Of a DNA stretch of 64,000 nt, positions 11,587 to 23,654 are shown piece after piece. This DNA is from Liolophura sinensis. Taxonomy: Eukaryota > Mollusca > Polyplacophora > Chitonida > Chitonidae. Below the pieces are notes generated by a model. The model was not told where the DNA came from and searched no databases. It saw only the letters and a program-made list of their open reading frames with translations. Within the stretch, counting starts at the first letter, position 1; each line of letters begins with the position of its first letter. Both the position numbers and the translations under genes were made by a program. The DNA is taken from positions 26,819,764 to 26,883,763 of the forward strand of contig NC_088306.1 in the NCBI RefSeq assembly GCF_032854445.1. Reading direction: 5' to 3'.

Positions 11587-12344
11587 TGTTATGTGCACAA
11601 CTGCCGTCAGCTTCTAAATTTAGCTTGCCACTGTGTACATATGCTGAGTTCAGGGTCTGCTGTCTGCCTCTGCCTTAAAATGTTCCGGAATATCTTCAGT
11701 TCGGGGCCTTTTTGTTTACAACAAGTGTTCAAGAATTTTCTTATTCTAGACAATTCCACCAGTCTATATAAAACCTATGAAAGCAGTTCAAAGGAGGAGA
11801 AAGGAGAATTGCTGAGAGTTTTGGATGCTTTCGCTGTGTATTACTTTAGTAGGCCTTTTGTTCTGAATTTTGATGTCTTTATAGCCTCTGGCTTTGTTAT
11901 ATCCTATCTCCACCGAGCAATTGTTCAATCTGAACTTGTATATTTAATTTGTGCTCTTGTGTACACAGTGCTTATCAGTACACGAACCCTGTCTGTGGAA
12001 TTTTGTGTACATTTCGTCATACACTCAGTTATACTGTGGATTTTCCCTCTTATTTGTGCATTTATGCCTGTATGGTTTTCCGCATTGTGGAATATATGCG
12101 TCTGTTTGGACTTGACGCCGTAGTACATGTAAGTACTTTAGTATTTGTATAGATACTGGTATCGTTTCTTGTTAAACTTAAGTACTTTAGTATTTGTAAA
12201 AGTCTTGTTATCTGTTCTGTTTAAAGCTAATAAATTGTTGTAAAATAAAATCTGCTGGTTTTGGTTACTTTTTTTGTGCGGCTAAACTGTTGCGTATTTC
12301 GAACAAGACATCTCTTTATAATACAGAGAGTTTGGGTCGTAACA
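11587..12344 (+). repeat. 3' LTR
   Basis: 758 bp, begins TGTTATG and ends GTAACA, followed by the target duplication ATAT at 12345-12348. It differs from the 5' LTR by scattered substitutions and small indels, so the insertion is not brand new. Confidence 0.93.
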
Positions 12345-12391
12345 ATATGAATAATGTTTACAACCCCAGACTGATAAATAACCCAACCCCA

Positions 12392-12870
12392 AAAATTTGT
12401 GTTAGAATTTCGTGTTTTTTCCCTAACAAATGTGATGAAGCGGAATTATATTTATACTTTTTAGTACTCATGTTTAATCTATTTAATTTGAAATAAACAG
12501 CAACAAGACGGTTAATATGCTTGACGTCAAAAGGCGTGGCCAGTTATGAGTGTTGTGTGGCCGTTGTGTCTTGTGATCAAAAGTATCTGATGTAAAAGTA
12601 TAACATTTTCACCATACTTACACAAAAACCTTGGTACACCCCTAAGTTCAAATGTACAATAATGATTGAAACAATTCATAAAACAAAGAAAACTGCCAAA
12701 CGACCAATTTTGACGTCTTTTCTATGTCAGATTTGAACACCCATACCACAATGAAGCAAAAGATGTTATGTAATCTGCGAGGCTTAAACGATTTTGTAGA
12801 ACGTTGTTTTTGTAAATTCCTCTAGCGATTATTGACCCGTAGATAGAAGTTTTCTGATAGTAGCGTTACC
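12392..12870 (+). repeat. Block b, extra copy beside the LTR element
   Basis: Third copy of block b. It lies just right of the LTR retrotransposon's target site. The ~110 bp that flanks the LTR insertion (6832-6899 continuing at 12345-12392) is present again to its right (12870-12970). Block b is therefore bracketed by a direct repeat of local sequence, as would result from unequal exchange or template switching. There is no matching block at this place in unit 2. Confidence 0.7.
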
Positions 12871-14944
12871 CTCACAAAAACTAGTAGCACCTGTGCTTGA
12901 ACCGAACATATTTGTGCACATACATATAAATAATATTCACCACCCCAGATTGATGAATAAGCCAAGCCAGAAAAAGACTGTCAAATGTGGTGTCTGCGAA
13001 AGTTGTGGGAAAGCCATTATGTCTCTGGGTACCGCGGATGGGCCCTCTTGACATTCTACGTTTGTCAAGTGGGCCTAAACATTCCAAAGAGAAAAACACA
13101 GTAAAGCTGCTATTTTTACATACGGTTTATTATTACAAAAATTGATTTATTTTTTTCCTCTTAATGCCCGGCATATACATAACATCTAGTATGATGTTCT
13201 TAATACTGTTTCATCTTGTTAGGCAAACGAAATTGTTTGAGAAATATCATATTGCATTTGGAGATTAATCCACAAGATTGGTTAGAAAACAAAATGACTA
13301 ATCTGACGTCACAAGTTGTGACCATCGACCATAACCGGCAAAAACGAAAACAGCAGTGCCGTCTTCTCTTAAATCGGCTACGGGCAGCTGGGAATAAGAA
13401 GTGGTCGACGCGTTTTACCCTCACCACAAAGAAATGATCGCACACTTGTTCAAAGAAACTCACGAATCAATAAAGATCAAATCAAATGTGTTACCTAAGA
13501 CTACTATGTAGTCCAAAGGCGACTGTCCGAAAAAGATCCCTTCGCTATGCATCAAGGAGTTGCCTATTGTCTAACATTTTCCCTTACGACTATATCGATA
13601 AATAATTGTTTTGCTCACGGACAACTAAACCTTCTGGTAGATATTTCCCGGGTGAATAACTTTCTGAAGGGTTTTCCTTTCTATGGAAAATAATGCCTTT
13701 CAAAATCAGTGCTGCATTCAGAGGCCATGGGCTGTTTTTTTGTCTCACGTCTGTGGTATAACCAGCATACATATAAGAGGGCGACAGATGTGGAGTATTG
13801 AATATCTGATAACAAAAAGATAAATCTGACTTTGTTATTAGGCTCAGTAAAAGACAATCACCCCTGTTAAAATAGATTATGTGCAATTTACGAATATTGA
13901 TTAACAATAACTTACGCAACGAAATTATTTGCACAAACCCTGCATGCCGCTTACGTCTTTTTATTTCCCTTTTTCCCTATATATTCACAAAGAGTTACTT
14001 TAAAAATTTCCCTGGAAAAACAGGTTGAGTGTACTTTAGGCAAGCAACTAGGCAAATTTTCAGAATTCTGTTGGGAGAGATACAAACATTTTCAAAAACA
14101 ACAACAACACAAAGAGCTGTTAAGTAAAGAAACTAAATAGAAATGATTAATTATATTCTGATTTTTATTCTGCACTCCAAGGTGTATATATAAACAGGAG
14201 AAATTAGGAGCCCATCATCATGGAACAGGGGTGACAGTTTCTCTTTACACGACTTCTTTCTAAGTGTTTAACCTTCTCACTTTCTTAGTTGTTTGTCTAG
14301 AACGTTGCTTTAGAAAATGGTGTTATGATTAAGTACACTGATTGTCCATTGCAGAGGACACCAATAAATCAATACAATGCGATTTGTCGTACCAACTTGC
14401 AAAATCCACCCATGGAAAAAAAAGCTGTCGTCTGATAGAAGTGCCATTCGATTTTAAAAGTGTGAAAAGTGTGATTATGTTCTCGTAAGGTATATCGAGC
14501 TCATCGCACAGCTTGCATTGCCTAAAAGCCCGTTCAATTTAGCCAGGACCATGCCCGAGACTTCATTACTGACAATCTTGGTGTTTAAATTCATCCCAAA
14601 AGATAGGCGAAATAATCGCCGCGCCAGTGTCAGTATATACTTGTGAGTTGGGGATCATATCTGGTGACAATGGCGTGACGTTCCAGTGAGGCAGAGTTCT
14701 AATTTATACTACCACTTCATTGGCGTTTAATGACTCACACAAAAACTGACATACGACAACGGTCAGTTCTATGCATTCTGGAAACCAAAACGAACGGAGT
14801 AAACCCAACACCTTTTAGAATGTTATTTACGAACTATCTCATTATGTGAGAGACAGTAAGCCACTCGAGAGTCTTATCATGCAGTGATGTTAGTTGCACT
14901 TTCAATGTCCCAGAGTCGAATAAAACTGGGTCTCGGTACAGAGT

Positions 14945-15140
14945 CGGGTCATGAATTAAACGGCCACCTTGGGTATCTGAACAGTTGCAGTCCAAAGCGC
15001 ATCTGAGATACATATGGTATTGTCGACAACGTAAATACTACCCTGCTACTCGATTTGAATACTGATTTCACTCATTGGCCCTAGAACTACCTTGCGTCTT
15101 GGAATTTTACTGGAAAGTATGGACTGTTTGTCTTTGAAAT
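14945..15140 (+). repeat. Module Z copy (dispersed repeat family)
   Basis: One of about nine diverged same-orientation copies of a module recognisable by the ACAGTTGCAATCAAAGCGCA-like, GAGATACATAT and CTGATTTCA segments. Others: 3452-3840, 16985-17400, 23465-23645, 24000-24120 (right half), 28745-29070, 35070-35280 and 38800-38945 (right half), and a scrap at 21320-21360. No ORF is conserved across copies. Confidence 0.65.
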
Positions 15141-15146
15141 ATGATT

Positions 15147-15330
15147 AAAACGTATGGCACAGAGAGCAGCAGCGACGACGGTGTGATACGACAGTGTGAT
15201 AGCTGGCAATTGGCCGCACGTAACCATTGAAATAGGGACTTTTGTTCGTTTACCTCATTCGGGGATTATTGTTACTGTTCATTTAAATGGATATAGAGTA
15301 GCAATTTATACGCCCCCTAGCACAAAGTCT
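15147..15330 (+). repeat. Module X copy, right end of unit 1
   Basis: Module X starts with an ACAGCATAGAGA-like segment, passes CAGCGACGAC and ends in AGTAGCAATTTACACGCCCC plus CACCATGGCTT. Copies: 15147-15330, 23655-23960, 26155-26275 (short), 26980-27300, 29652-29840 (expanded into the minisatellite), and end scraps at 1955-2040, 15349-15440 and 41785-41835. It regularly follows module Z. Confidence 0.65.
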
Positions 15331-15457
15331 AAAATATTACCTCTTATATAATAAAAGACGCATAGGGAGGAAAACAAAAGTAGCGACATACAGTATACTA
15401 ACTGACAAATAGTCACACACAGTCGGTGAAGTAAGGCCTCTTTCTCAGGTAACGCCA

Positions 15458-15590
15458 GAAACCTGCTTATGGTCGTTTAGCCCCGGGCTCTGTCTGGTTT
15501 CTTCCCAACATAATGCTCTCCGCTGTCGTATATGAAATATTCTTGAGTACGGCATAAAACATAAATGAAATAAATAAATCAATTCAAGAA
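15458..15590 (+). mobile_element. V-SINE (RUDI-like) body, 5'-truncated, unit copy 2
   Basis: Counterpart of the SINE fragment at 2062-2190 at the same relative place in the second unit copy, with the same 5' truncation. The tail is extended by extra AAAT units. Confidence 0.75.
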
Positions 15591-15716
15591 AATTCTTAAA
15601 TAGTTGTAAATCAACTGTTGTAGGATAATTTATAATTATTACAAATGTCTGATATCTCTACTGTATTCTTAGCTATACTCAGGTTTCTTCTCCCATTTAA
15701 AACAAAATTCTAGATT

Positions 15717-16158
15717 TAGAAAAGAAATTGTGTTAGAATTGTGTGTTTTTTCCTAACAAATGTGTTGAATCGGAATTATATTTATATTTGTAAGTAGTCA
15801 TGTTTAATTTATTTAATTTGAAATAAACAGCAACAAGACGGTTAATATGCTTGACTTCAAAAGGCGTGGCCAGTTATGAGTGTTGTGTGGCCGTTGTGTC
15901 CTGTGATCAAAAGTATCTGATTTAAAAGTATAACATTTACCCCGTACTTACAAGAAAACCTTGGTACACCCTTAAGTACAAATGTATGATAATGATTGAA
16001 ACAATTCATAAAACAAAGAAAACTGTCAAACGACAAATTCTGACGTCCTTTCCATGTCAGATTTGAACACCCATACCACAATGGAGCAAAAGATGTTATG
16101 ATGATCTTAAACGATTTTGTAGAACGTTGTTTTGGAAATTCGTCTTAAGAATACTGAC
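15717..16158 (+). repeat. Block b, unit-2 copy
   Basis: Counterpart of 2513-2950 in the second tandem unit. Closely similar through the AACAGCAACAAGACGG segment; diverges after about 16158. Confidence 0.8.
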
Positions 16159-17354
16159 CCAAAGGGTCTATTTTGGTGACGTCTGGAATAAAAATGTTTG
16201 TACTGATGCTTAGATTCATTAATATTAGGTATGAAAATATTGTTTCTTAATTTTGGAAATGTCTTACCACAGTCGATATTAACTGACACCTTATATTGTA
16301 GAGCTCTTGGCTGTCACGTTAAATCTGCTTTAGTCGTGCTAACCAAGTGATTTACTGCAAAAATTAGACTGGGATGGGCATTTAAAGTTGTAATGGCAAT
16401 GGCATGCTGGAGGCCAGGGGAAAGGACTAGGATTTTCTTATCTTGTCACCTTCCTGCGACCCTTTATCTTTATCATTAATCACTGTCCTGATCTACCCCA
16501 GCTCTACCTTGTCGGCTTATTCCTATGTAATTTAGACTTCGTTTACAAGTTAAGAGGATTCTCCACGAATTTCTTTTCACGGTCTGGCCTTCACTAATTA
16601 TAAGCACTTTTTTGTCTTCAATTTCGTGATATTTTCCCGCCCTATATTGCCCTTATCGTGTTGGTTTTCAGATGTGTGTTTTATGTGAGATGGTGTAAGA
16701 AAAAATTGAAGATGAAAGTATGAGAAAATAGTATCGATGTAAGACAGGGCTTTGTAGTACATAATGGGATCTTATCGGACAGCGGCTTATTTTCGTTGTC
16801 TAAGCTAGTCACATTGTGTTCTGGCTAACATAACCCACCTCAAGCTCAATCCGTCAAAGTTCGTTTCCAGCTTATGTTAGCTGCATCTCCTGTCGTGCTT
16901 GTGAAGGTCTGCCAGCAACACAAAAATGGTCGTGGACCCAGAGCCCGCTTGTATGTAATTCGGCTTACCCCGGAGTTAGGGGCTTTGCATTCCTCATGTT
17001 GAATTAGATCGCCACGCCTAATATATGAACAGTTACAATCAAAGCGCAACTGAGACAGATATTTGGGTATGGACAACTGATATTCTACATGTAGGATGTT
17101 GCACTATTTGAGAACGGATTTTATTTAGTAGCGTAGAACATTCCTTGCGTCTTTACAAACATCCTTGAAAACTGTGGACTCCTTCTCTTTGCATGATTGA
17201 GTCCTATTTTCGTACTGTATATACTTTATTACACGTATTTCTTTGCTGGTTTGTGTTATATGTAGTTTTTGTAAATTGGTCTTGCGAGTTCTGAAATGGA
17301 ACGTCCTTACTGGTTGATAGCTGGTATACTAATGTCTGTTTCGGCGCATAGATC

Positions 17355-17440
17355 CTCCACCATCATTTTGGCCGTCTTTGTATAAGCAAAATATTCTTGA
17401 GTACGACAAAAAACGCCAATCAAATTCATAAAAAAAATAA
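17355..17440 (+). mobile_element. Degenerate V-SINE tail, unit-2 copy
   Basis: Counterpart of the relic at 3800-3895, with the ATTCTTGAGTACGAC and CGCCAATCAAAT segments and an A-rich tail. It supports insertion before the tandem duplication. Confidence 0.55.
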
Positions 17441-20400
17441 AAGAAAATCAATTATCATATGACAGAAGTTTGTTTGTTGATATCCGGGTACTCCGGTTTC
17501 TCACTACCAAACCCTTGTTCGCCATCCTAGAAGTGATTTTTGAGTATGGCACCGTGCAAAACAGATAAATCAGTCGAGTTTGCCAACCAGGTTCACTAGT
17601 CAAAGGGCATGTGCACTTAAAGCATGTCAGCTGAGATTTTATCACCCTAACTTTTTCGAGCATACCTAGGGTTCATCAATTCTAACGATAATTTGGTGAT
17701 TTGTCGATAATTGTATTTTATAACACAGCACTTAATCCTCTGTCCTATGTCGGGGTAATACGCAATTTAACCTGCCAGAATTGTGCTTGTCTCAGAGGGG
17801 TGATCGCGCATGTCTATGGGTGACCTGAAGGGTTCAATGCGTCCCATAAAATATGTTAAATGTTCCCATCTGTGCAAATCTACAGTCGTTAGAAACTTTC
17901 ACTTTGACGAAAAACAGCTTAAGTGTGAAAAACAGCACTGCCAATGTTCTAGTTTTGTGTCACTGGTATTAGATCCTTGGCAAAAAAGAGTTTTATTTTT
18001 CAATGTTGTATTGAGATCCACAGGATAATTTTTTGGGATTTTTGAAACAGCACTCATTAATCTACTGACTGCCGACATTCTGGTCACATTGAAGCTTTAA
18101 ACGCAAAGAAATAATGAAATGACGAACAGTATATATCAGATGAGAGACCGTCAAACACTTATCAAGAAGATAATTTCACTTATTTATTTAAGAATTTTTC
18201 CAACAATGTAAAATCGTTTTAAAACACTGGATTTTACGGTGGTCTTTTGTGACCCGGATGGTATCAGTGACGTCACATGTGTATGCATTTGAAATTATGA
18301 CATCTCGCAGTTTAAGTGTATTATGTGGCAAAACCCTAATGTCATGTTACCTGTCCCAGTATGGTCAGAAAAAGTATGGCCACCATAGAATCTAAACTTT
18401 CAAATGCATTTTACTAAGATGAAAAATTCCCAATGAATTACAATAACCATTGTTATCGTCAGAGTTAAAATGATCTTTAATATGATATATAATTCAGGTT
18501 AATGCTTTCTTTCTCTTTAAAAACCGATGTTTGGGGTCATACGTCAGCTCCACGTCTAAAAACAAACAGCTAAACGCAGAAAACAGTGTAAAGAAATGCG
18601 GCTGAATGTTTATTGCCGACACTGTCAGCGATGAAGTCCTGAGGTCTTCCTTTTGAAGGATTTGCGCAGAAATAAATTCATCCATGGTGAGGTGTTATCG
18701 CCAGGCAGAGGGATAAAATCCAGATTAAACTCGTAACAACGCATTAAACTATGTAACACTGAAGGTGTAGCCGAGGTTCTGAAGTTTTGTCTTCCTGTAC
18801 CCGATTGCTGATTTGTTGAGAATAATATACTGCTAAACAATATATCAGGCATTATGTAACGGGTATAACACCGCATTTATTACATAACATGTTGTTTTGA
18901 CAAGGCCAACATATTCGTCAAAACACTGCGTACTGCCGGGCTTATGCCAAGAGACACCAATTAGTGTACAGTTATTTAAGGTTTTTTTTAACCCTTTTAA
19001 GTGTCTACCCTTTACATCATTTTAAACATTTTGACCTGTTCTCAAAATGGTCAAAAACTAAATATCACCTCTTGATAGGATTTACTTGTACGAGAAACGA
19101 TCCACCTGACATTATGTTTTGACAATTTATAACGTAGTATGATGCATAATTTGTATATTGTGTAACTTTGTCACGCCATGTGACTTTCCGGTCCGGCATC
19201 ATAGAAAACTGTTGACTGCTTCTTTTTACATGGCATCGGCCTATGTTCTTACTTGATATATTTCTTTAGTGTTTTGGTGGTTTGTGGTGAATGTTGTTTT
19301 GAAAATGGTCTAAATCTTTAGTTATATTGACTTACTAGCCTGAAACGTCCATTAATGTACACAGTTGGTATAAGAATGTATGATACGACAGAGATTAGTC
19401 GAAGGTTCACTTTCATTGGTTGCATTTGATCATTTACCAACTATCACACTGTCGTTGCTGCTCTTATTTCACTGACCAGGCTGTAGTCTAATGTATTATG
19501 CCATCTTGTATCATATTTCAACTCGTGTAACACACTGACTCCAATTATTTTGGAGTCAAATTTGTACGGTAGTAACCTTCATTTGACAACTCATTTCCTT
19601 CCATTGATCAGCAGACTTTCGCTGCAGAATTTCTCCGAAAAAAATCGTCTGCTGATATTTTACGAAGATTGATCGGTGTATTTTAGGTTTCCGATGAAAA
19701 ACAGATAATTGTAATAAAAGGCCTTATAATTGAATTCCTGTCGTAATAACCAATTATCAGCTTCTGTGTTTGGCAGTTTTCTTATAAAAACTTGACTTAC
19801 TTCGTGTTTATTTTCCTCTTAAAACTGGTACTGGTATGGCGTGTGATCTTGTGCTGTTATTAGTGTGACCCAACTCCTGGTGCAAAATGAGGAACGATTA
19901 AGTAATACGCTATAGTCGCTGTCACCTATAATTATTTATCTGTAAAAACTCCGTCCTTTCAAACATTGCCTCATCATTAGGTTACCGCTGAATCATTGAA
20001 ACTTGTGGAGTAGACAAACGTTTTCAGTGAGGAGCATCACTCTCACAAAAACTAGTAGCACCTGTACTTGAACCGAACATATTTGTGCACATACATATAA
20101 ATAATATTCACCACCCCAGATTGATGAATAACCCAAGCCAGAAAAAGACTGTCAAATGTGGTATATGGGAAAGTTGTGGGAAAGCCATTATGTCTCTGGG
20201 TACCGCGGATGGGTTGTCTAGAGATTCTACGTTTGTCAAGTGGGCCTAAACATATCAAAGAGAAAAACACAGCAAAGCTGCTATTTTTACATACGGTTCA
20301 TTATTACAAAAATTGACTAATTTTTCTCTCTTTATGCCCGGCATAACCAAACCATCCCGTACGATGTTCTTAATACTGTTTCATCTTTTTAGGCAAACGA

Positions 20401-21857
20401 AATTGTTTGAGAAATACCATATTGCATTTAGAGAATAATCCACAAGATTGGTTAGAAAACAAAATGACTAATCTGACGTCACAAGTTGTGACCATCGACC
20501 ATACCCGGCAAAAACGAAATCAGCAATGCCGTCTTCTCTTAAATCGGTTACAAGTAGCTGGGAATAAGAAGTGGTCGACGCGTTTTACGATCACCACAAA
20601 GAAATGATCGTACACTTGTTCAAAGAAACTCACTAATCCATAAAGACCAAATCAAATGTGTTACCTAAGACTATTATGTAGTACATAGGCGACTGTCTCT
20701 TCGCTATGCATCAGGCAGTTGCCTATTGTCGAACATTTTCCCTGATGACTATATTGATAAATAATTGCCTTTGCGCACAGATTAGTAAAATTTCCAGTAG
20801 ATATTTGCCAGGTGAATACCTTTTCTGAATAGGACCAGGGTTTTTCTTTCTGTGGAATGTAATGCGTTTCAAAATCAATGCTGCATTCAGAAGCTAAGTA
20901 TTTTTATGGGTCTCATGCCTGTGGTATAGCCCGCGTACATATAGCAAGACGACAGATGTGGAGTATCGAATATCTAATAACAAAAGGATAACCTGACTTT
21001 GTTATTAGGCCCAGTAAAAGACAATAACCCCTGTTAAAAATAGACTCTGTGCACTTTACGAATATTGATTAATAATAACTTACACAACGGATCTATTTGC
21101 GCAAACCCTGCGTGCTTGGGTCTTTTCATTTCGCCTTTTCTTTATATATTCACAAAGAATTACGATTTTCAAAAAGTTGTTAAGTAAAGAAACTAAATAC
21201 AAATGATTAATTAAATTCTGATTTGTACACTGCACAGGTGGAGCTGTAGTAGTTCCGTTCAGGCACTCCGCTTCATAATCTTGTCTAATTTTGCTTAACG
21301 CGGGAATATTCATCGTGTCGAATAAAGTGCCCAAGGTGGTTATATGAACAGTAGAAATTAGGCGCGCATCATCATCGAACATTGGTGGTAGCTTCTCTCT
21401 TTACACGCCTTCTTTCTAAGTGTTTAATTTACCCATTTTCTTGGATGTTTGTGTTGAACGTTGTTTTGGAAAATGGTCTTGTGAATAAGTACACTGACTG
21501 TTCATTGTAGTTAACACTAATAAATCAGTATGGTGCGATCTGTCGTACCAACTTGTAAAATCACCCCCACCCCTCCAAAAAACGGTCGTCTGATATCAAT
21601 GTCATTCGATTTTACACCGTGTGAAAAGTGTGATTGTTTTCGTAGCGTTTATCGAGCTCATTGCACAGCCAAAAGCTCGTTAATTCCAGCTAGGAACATG
21701 CCCGAGACTTCATTTCTGACAATCTTGGTGTTTAAATCCATCGTAAGAGATACCAGTGTCAGTATATACTGTTAGTTGGGGGTCATATCTGGTGACGACG
21801 GCATGACGTTCCAGTGAGGCAGAGTTTTAATTTATACTACCACTCCATCGGCGTTTC

Positions 21858-23268
21858 ATTTTATTCCTCAAAACATTTCTTGGTTGAAAATGTTGAGTTT
21901 GGAGGCCGTTTTTGGAAGAAGTAAAAAATACAGCACCACACTGCATCACGTACAGTCTTACACGCCGAACTTACGCATGGAAAGCATGCAGTGTGTGACT
22001 ATAAAACCGCAATTTCGGGCCGGAAATCGGCGTCTTTCAAGTGGTGTTTTCAAGCTGATTCAACATGCCACGTCTTGACACTGTCACAAGAAATATTGCC
22101 ATTGGAAGACTTCAAGCTGGAGAGTCCCAATCGTCCATTTCTAGGCGTCTACACGTCAGCCAGAGCACGATTTCACGGCTTGCTGCCCGCTACAACAATA
22201 CTGGGACAACAAATGACCGTCGGCGTTCAGGTCGACCACGTGTCACTACAGCAGCCCAAGATCGCTGCATAAGGGTCCTCCATTTGCGTGACTGTTGTGC
22301 TACAGCTGAAGGCACAGCAGCCAGCATACCGGGACTGAGGAGGATATCAGGTCAGACAGTGCGGAACAGGCTGAGGGAACATGGACTGAGAGCCAGGAGG
22401 CCCTATGTTGGGATCGTGCTGCGTCCTCACCATCGCGCCAATCGCCTCCGATGGTGTAACAACGTGACTGCATGGAATCTACGCAACTGGCGACGCATTT
22501 GGTTCAGTGATGAGTCCAGATTCCTATTGCAGAGACGTGATGGTAGAAACTGGGTTTACAGACGTGCTCACGAACGTTATGCCCCTAACTGCGTACGCCA
22601 AGTGTACAGATTTGGTGGAGGGAGTGTGATGATGTGGGCAGCAATATGGTATACTGGTCGTATAAATCTTGTCCACGTTCAGGGAAATCTTACGGCCGTA
22701 CGCTACCGAGACACCATCCTGCAGCCACACCTCTTACCTGTCATTGACGTTCAGCGGGAGTTGTTCCAGCAGGACAACGCCAGACCGCACACGGCACGTG
22801 TCACAAGGGACTTCCTCGCCGAAAACAATGTAAATGGGCCACCCTGGCCGTCCCGTTCCCAGGATCTTAACCCAATTGAGCATCTGTGGGATGAACTTGA
22901 TCGACGTCTACGCCAACGTCAACCTCAACCCCAAACGCTTCAAGAGCAAGTTGCATGTTTGCAGGAGGAGTGGCAGAACATTCCCCATGCCTCTATCCAG
23001 CGTCTCATCCAGTCCATGACAAGGCGTGTCAGAACTGTTATTCGTGCCCGTGGTGGTCACAACAGATACTGACATTCCACTCAAGTGGGAGACTCTTTGT
23101 GAGTGTCTTACCTCAAGTTGATGGCCTTGTTGTCTAGATATGGACCCTACCTTAATCTGTGTAAAAATATTTGCAGAATAGCAATTCTTATTTAGTTATG
23201 CATAATTGAAAAGACTGCATCACCTCCGCAAAAAAACCGGGTTATGCGTTTCTTTTTTTTGGATAGTA
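21858..23268 (+). mobile_element. Tc1-family DNA transposon with intact transposase
   Basis: DNA present in tandem-unit copy 2 and absent at the equivalent place in copy 1 (about 14730-14752). The right end (about 23236-23268) carries the ATGCGTTTCTTTTTTTTGGA segment. In reverse complement this resembles the left end of the other Tc1 element at 47048-47072, a sign of a shared terminal inverted repeat type. It ends beside a TA, the universal Tc1 target. The left terminal repeat is weak, so the left boundary is approximate and comes from the break in homology. Confidence 0.85.
22065..23072 (+). CDS. Tc1-type transposase, DD34E, intact
   Basis: 335 codons, the usual length for Tc1 transposases, without a stop or frameshift. 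Residues 1-50 form a helix-turn-helix DNA-binding region. G-R-P-R at 56-59 is the minor-groove hook between the two DNA-binding subdomains. The catalytic core has Asp149 (in W-F-S-D-E-S), the glycine-rich G-G-G-S-V-M-M-W at 184-191, Asp237 (in Q-Q-D-N-A-R-P-H) and Glu272 (in N-P-I-E-H-L-W-D), with 34 residues between the last two. The enzyme cuts and pastes the element at TA sites. The ATG at 22065 is chosen because the DNA-binding domain starts right after it. All key residues are present, so it could be active if expressed; whether the flanking ends are still competent is unclear. Confidence 0.95.
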   Translation: MPRLDTVTRNIAIGRLQAGESQSSISRRLHVSQSTISRLAARYNNTGTTNDRRRSGRPRVTTAAQDRCIRVLHLRDCCATAEGTAASIPGLRRISGQTVRNRLREHGLRARRPYVGIVLRPHHRANRLRWCNNVTAWNLRNWRRIWFSDESRFLLQRRDGRNWVYRRAHERYAPNCVRQVYRFGGGSVMMWAAIWYTGRINLVHVQGNLTAVRYRDTILQPHLLPVIDVQRELFQQDNARPHTARVTRDFLAENNVNGPPWPSRSQDLNPIEHLWDELDRRLRQRQPQPQTLQEQVACLQEEWQNIPHASIQRLIQSMTRRVRTVIRARGGHNRY

Positions 23269-23654
23269 TACGACAACGGTCAGTTTTATGCATTGGGGAA
23301 ACCAAAACGAACGGAGTAAACACAACACCTTTTAGAATCTAAATTACCAATGATCTCACCATGTGATGGACGGTAAAATAACTCGAGGGTCTTATGATGC
23401 AGTGGTGTTAGTTGCACTTTCAATGTCCCAGCGTCAATTAAAACTGGGTCTCAGTACAGTGTCGGGTCATGAATTTAACCGCTACCTTGGGTATATGAAC
23501 AATCGCAGTCAAAGCGCATCCGAGATACATATGTTATTGTCGACAACGTATATACTAGCATGGTACACGACTTGAATACTGATTTCACTCATTCGCTTAG
23601 AACCTACCTGTGTCTTTGAACTTCAATGGAAACTATTGACTGCTTCTCTTTAAA

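Larger units (their letters stand above)
6900..12344 (+). mobile_element. Gmr1-like Ty3/Gypsy LTR retrotransposon, full-length but defective
   Basis: Element of 5445 bp with two LTRs that start TGTTATG and end GTAACA, flanked by the 4-bp target duplication ATAT (6896-6899 and 12345-12348). The uninterrupted target exists at about 20088-20110 and 12925-12945. Internal order is gag (with CCHC knuckle), protease remnant, integrase (HHCC, DD35E, GPY module), then an RT N-terminal stub fused to RNase H, then a polypurine tract. Integrase before RT/RNase H is the Ty1/copia order and, within Ty3/Gypsy-type elements, is the hallmark of the Gmr1 group. The RT core is deleted and gag and pol carry stops and frameshifts, so this copy cannot move by itself. 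Confidence 0.88.
1941..15322 (+). repeat. Tandem ~7-8 kb unit, copy 1 (interrupted by an LTR retrotransposon)
   Basis: From about 1941 this segment runs collinearly with 15342-23842. Matching landmarks include 2040-2300 with 15435-15680, 3060-3900 with 16640-17455, 4330-6899 with 17490-20100, 12880-13990 with 20040-21140, and 14120-14730 with 21170-21855. Without the LTR element it is about 7.9 kb. Differences from copy 2: extra DNA at 2305-2500, 3940-4326, 12392-12870 and about 14000-14105. The unit carries no recognisable long ORF, and small frames shared by both copies change mostly at amino-acid-altering positions. It is either a segmental tandem duplication or two adjacent copies of a large non-coding element. 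Confidence 0.85.
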
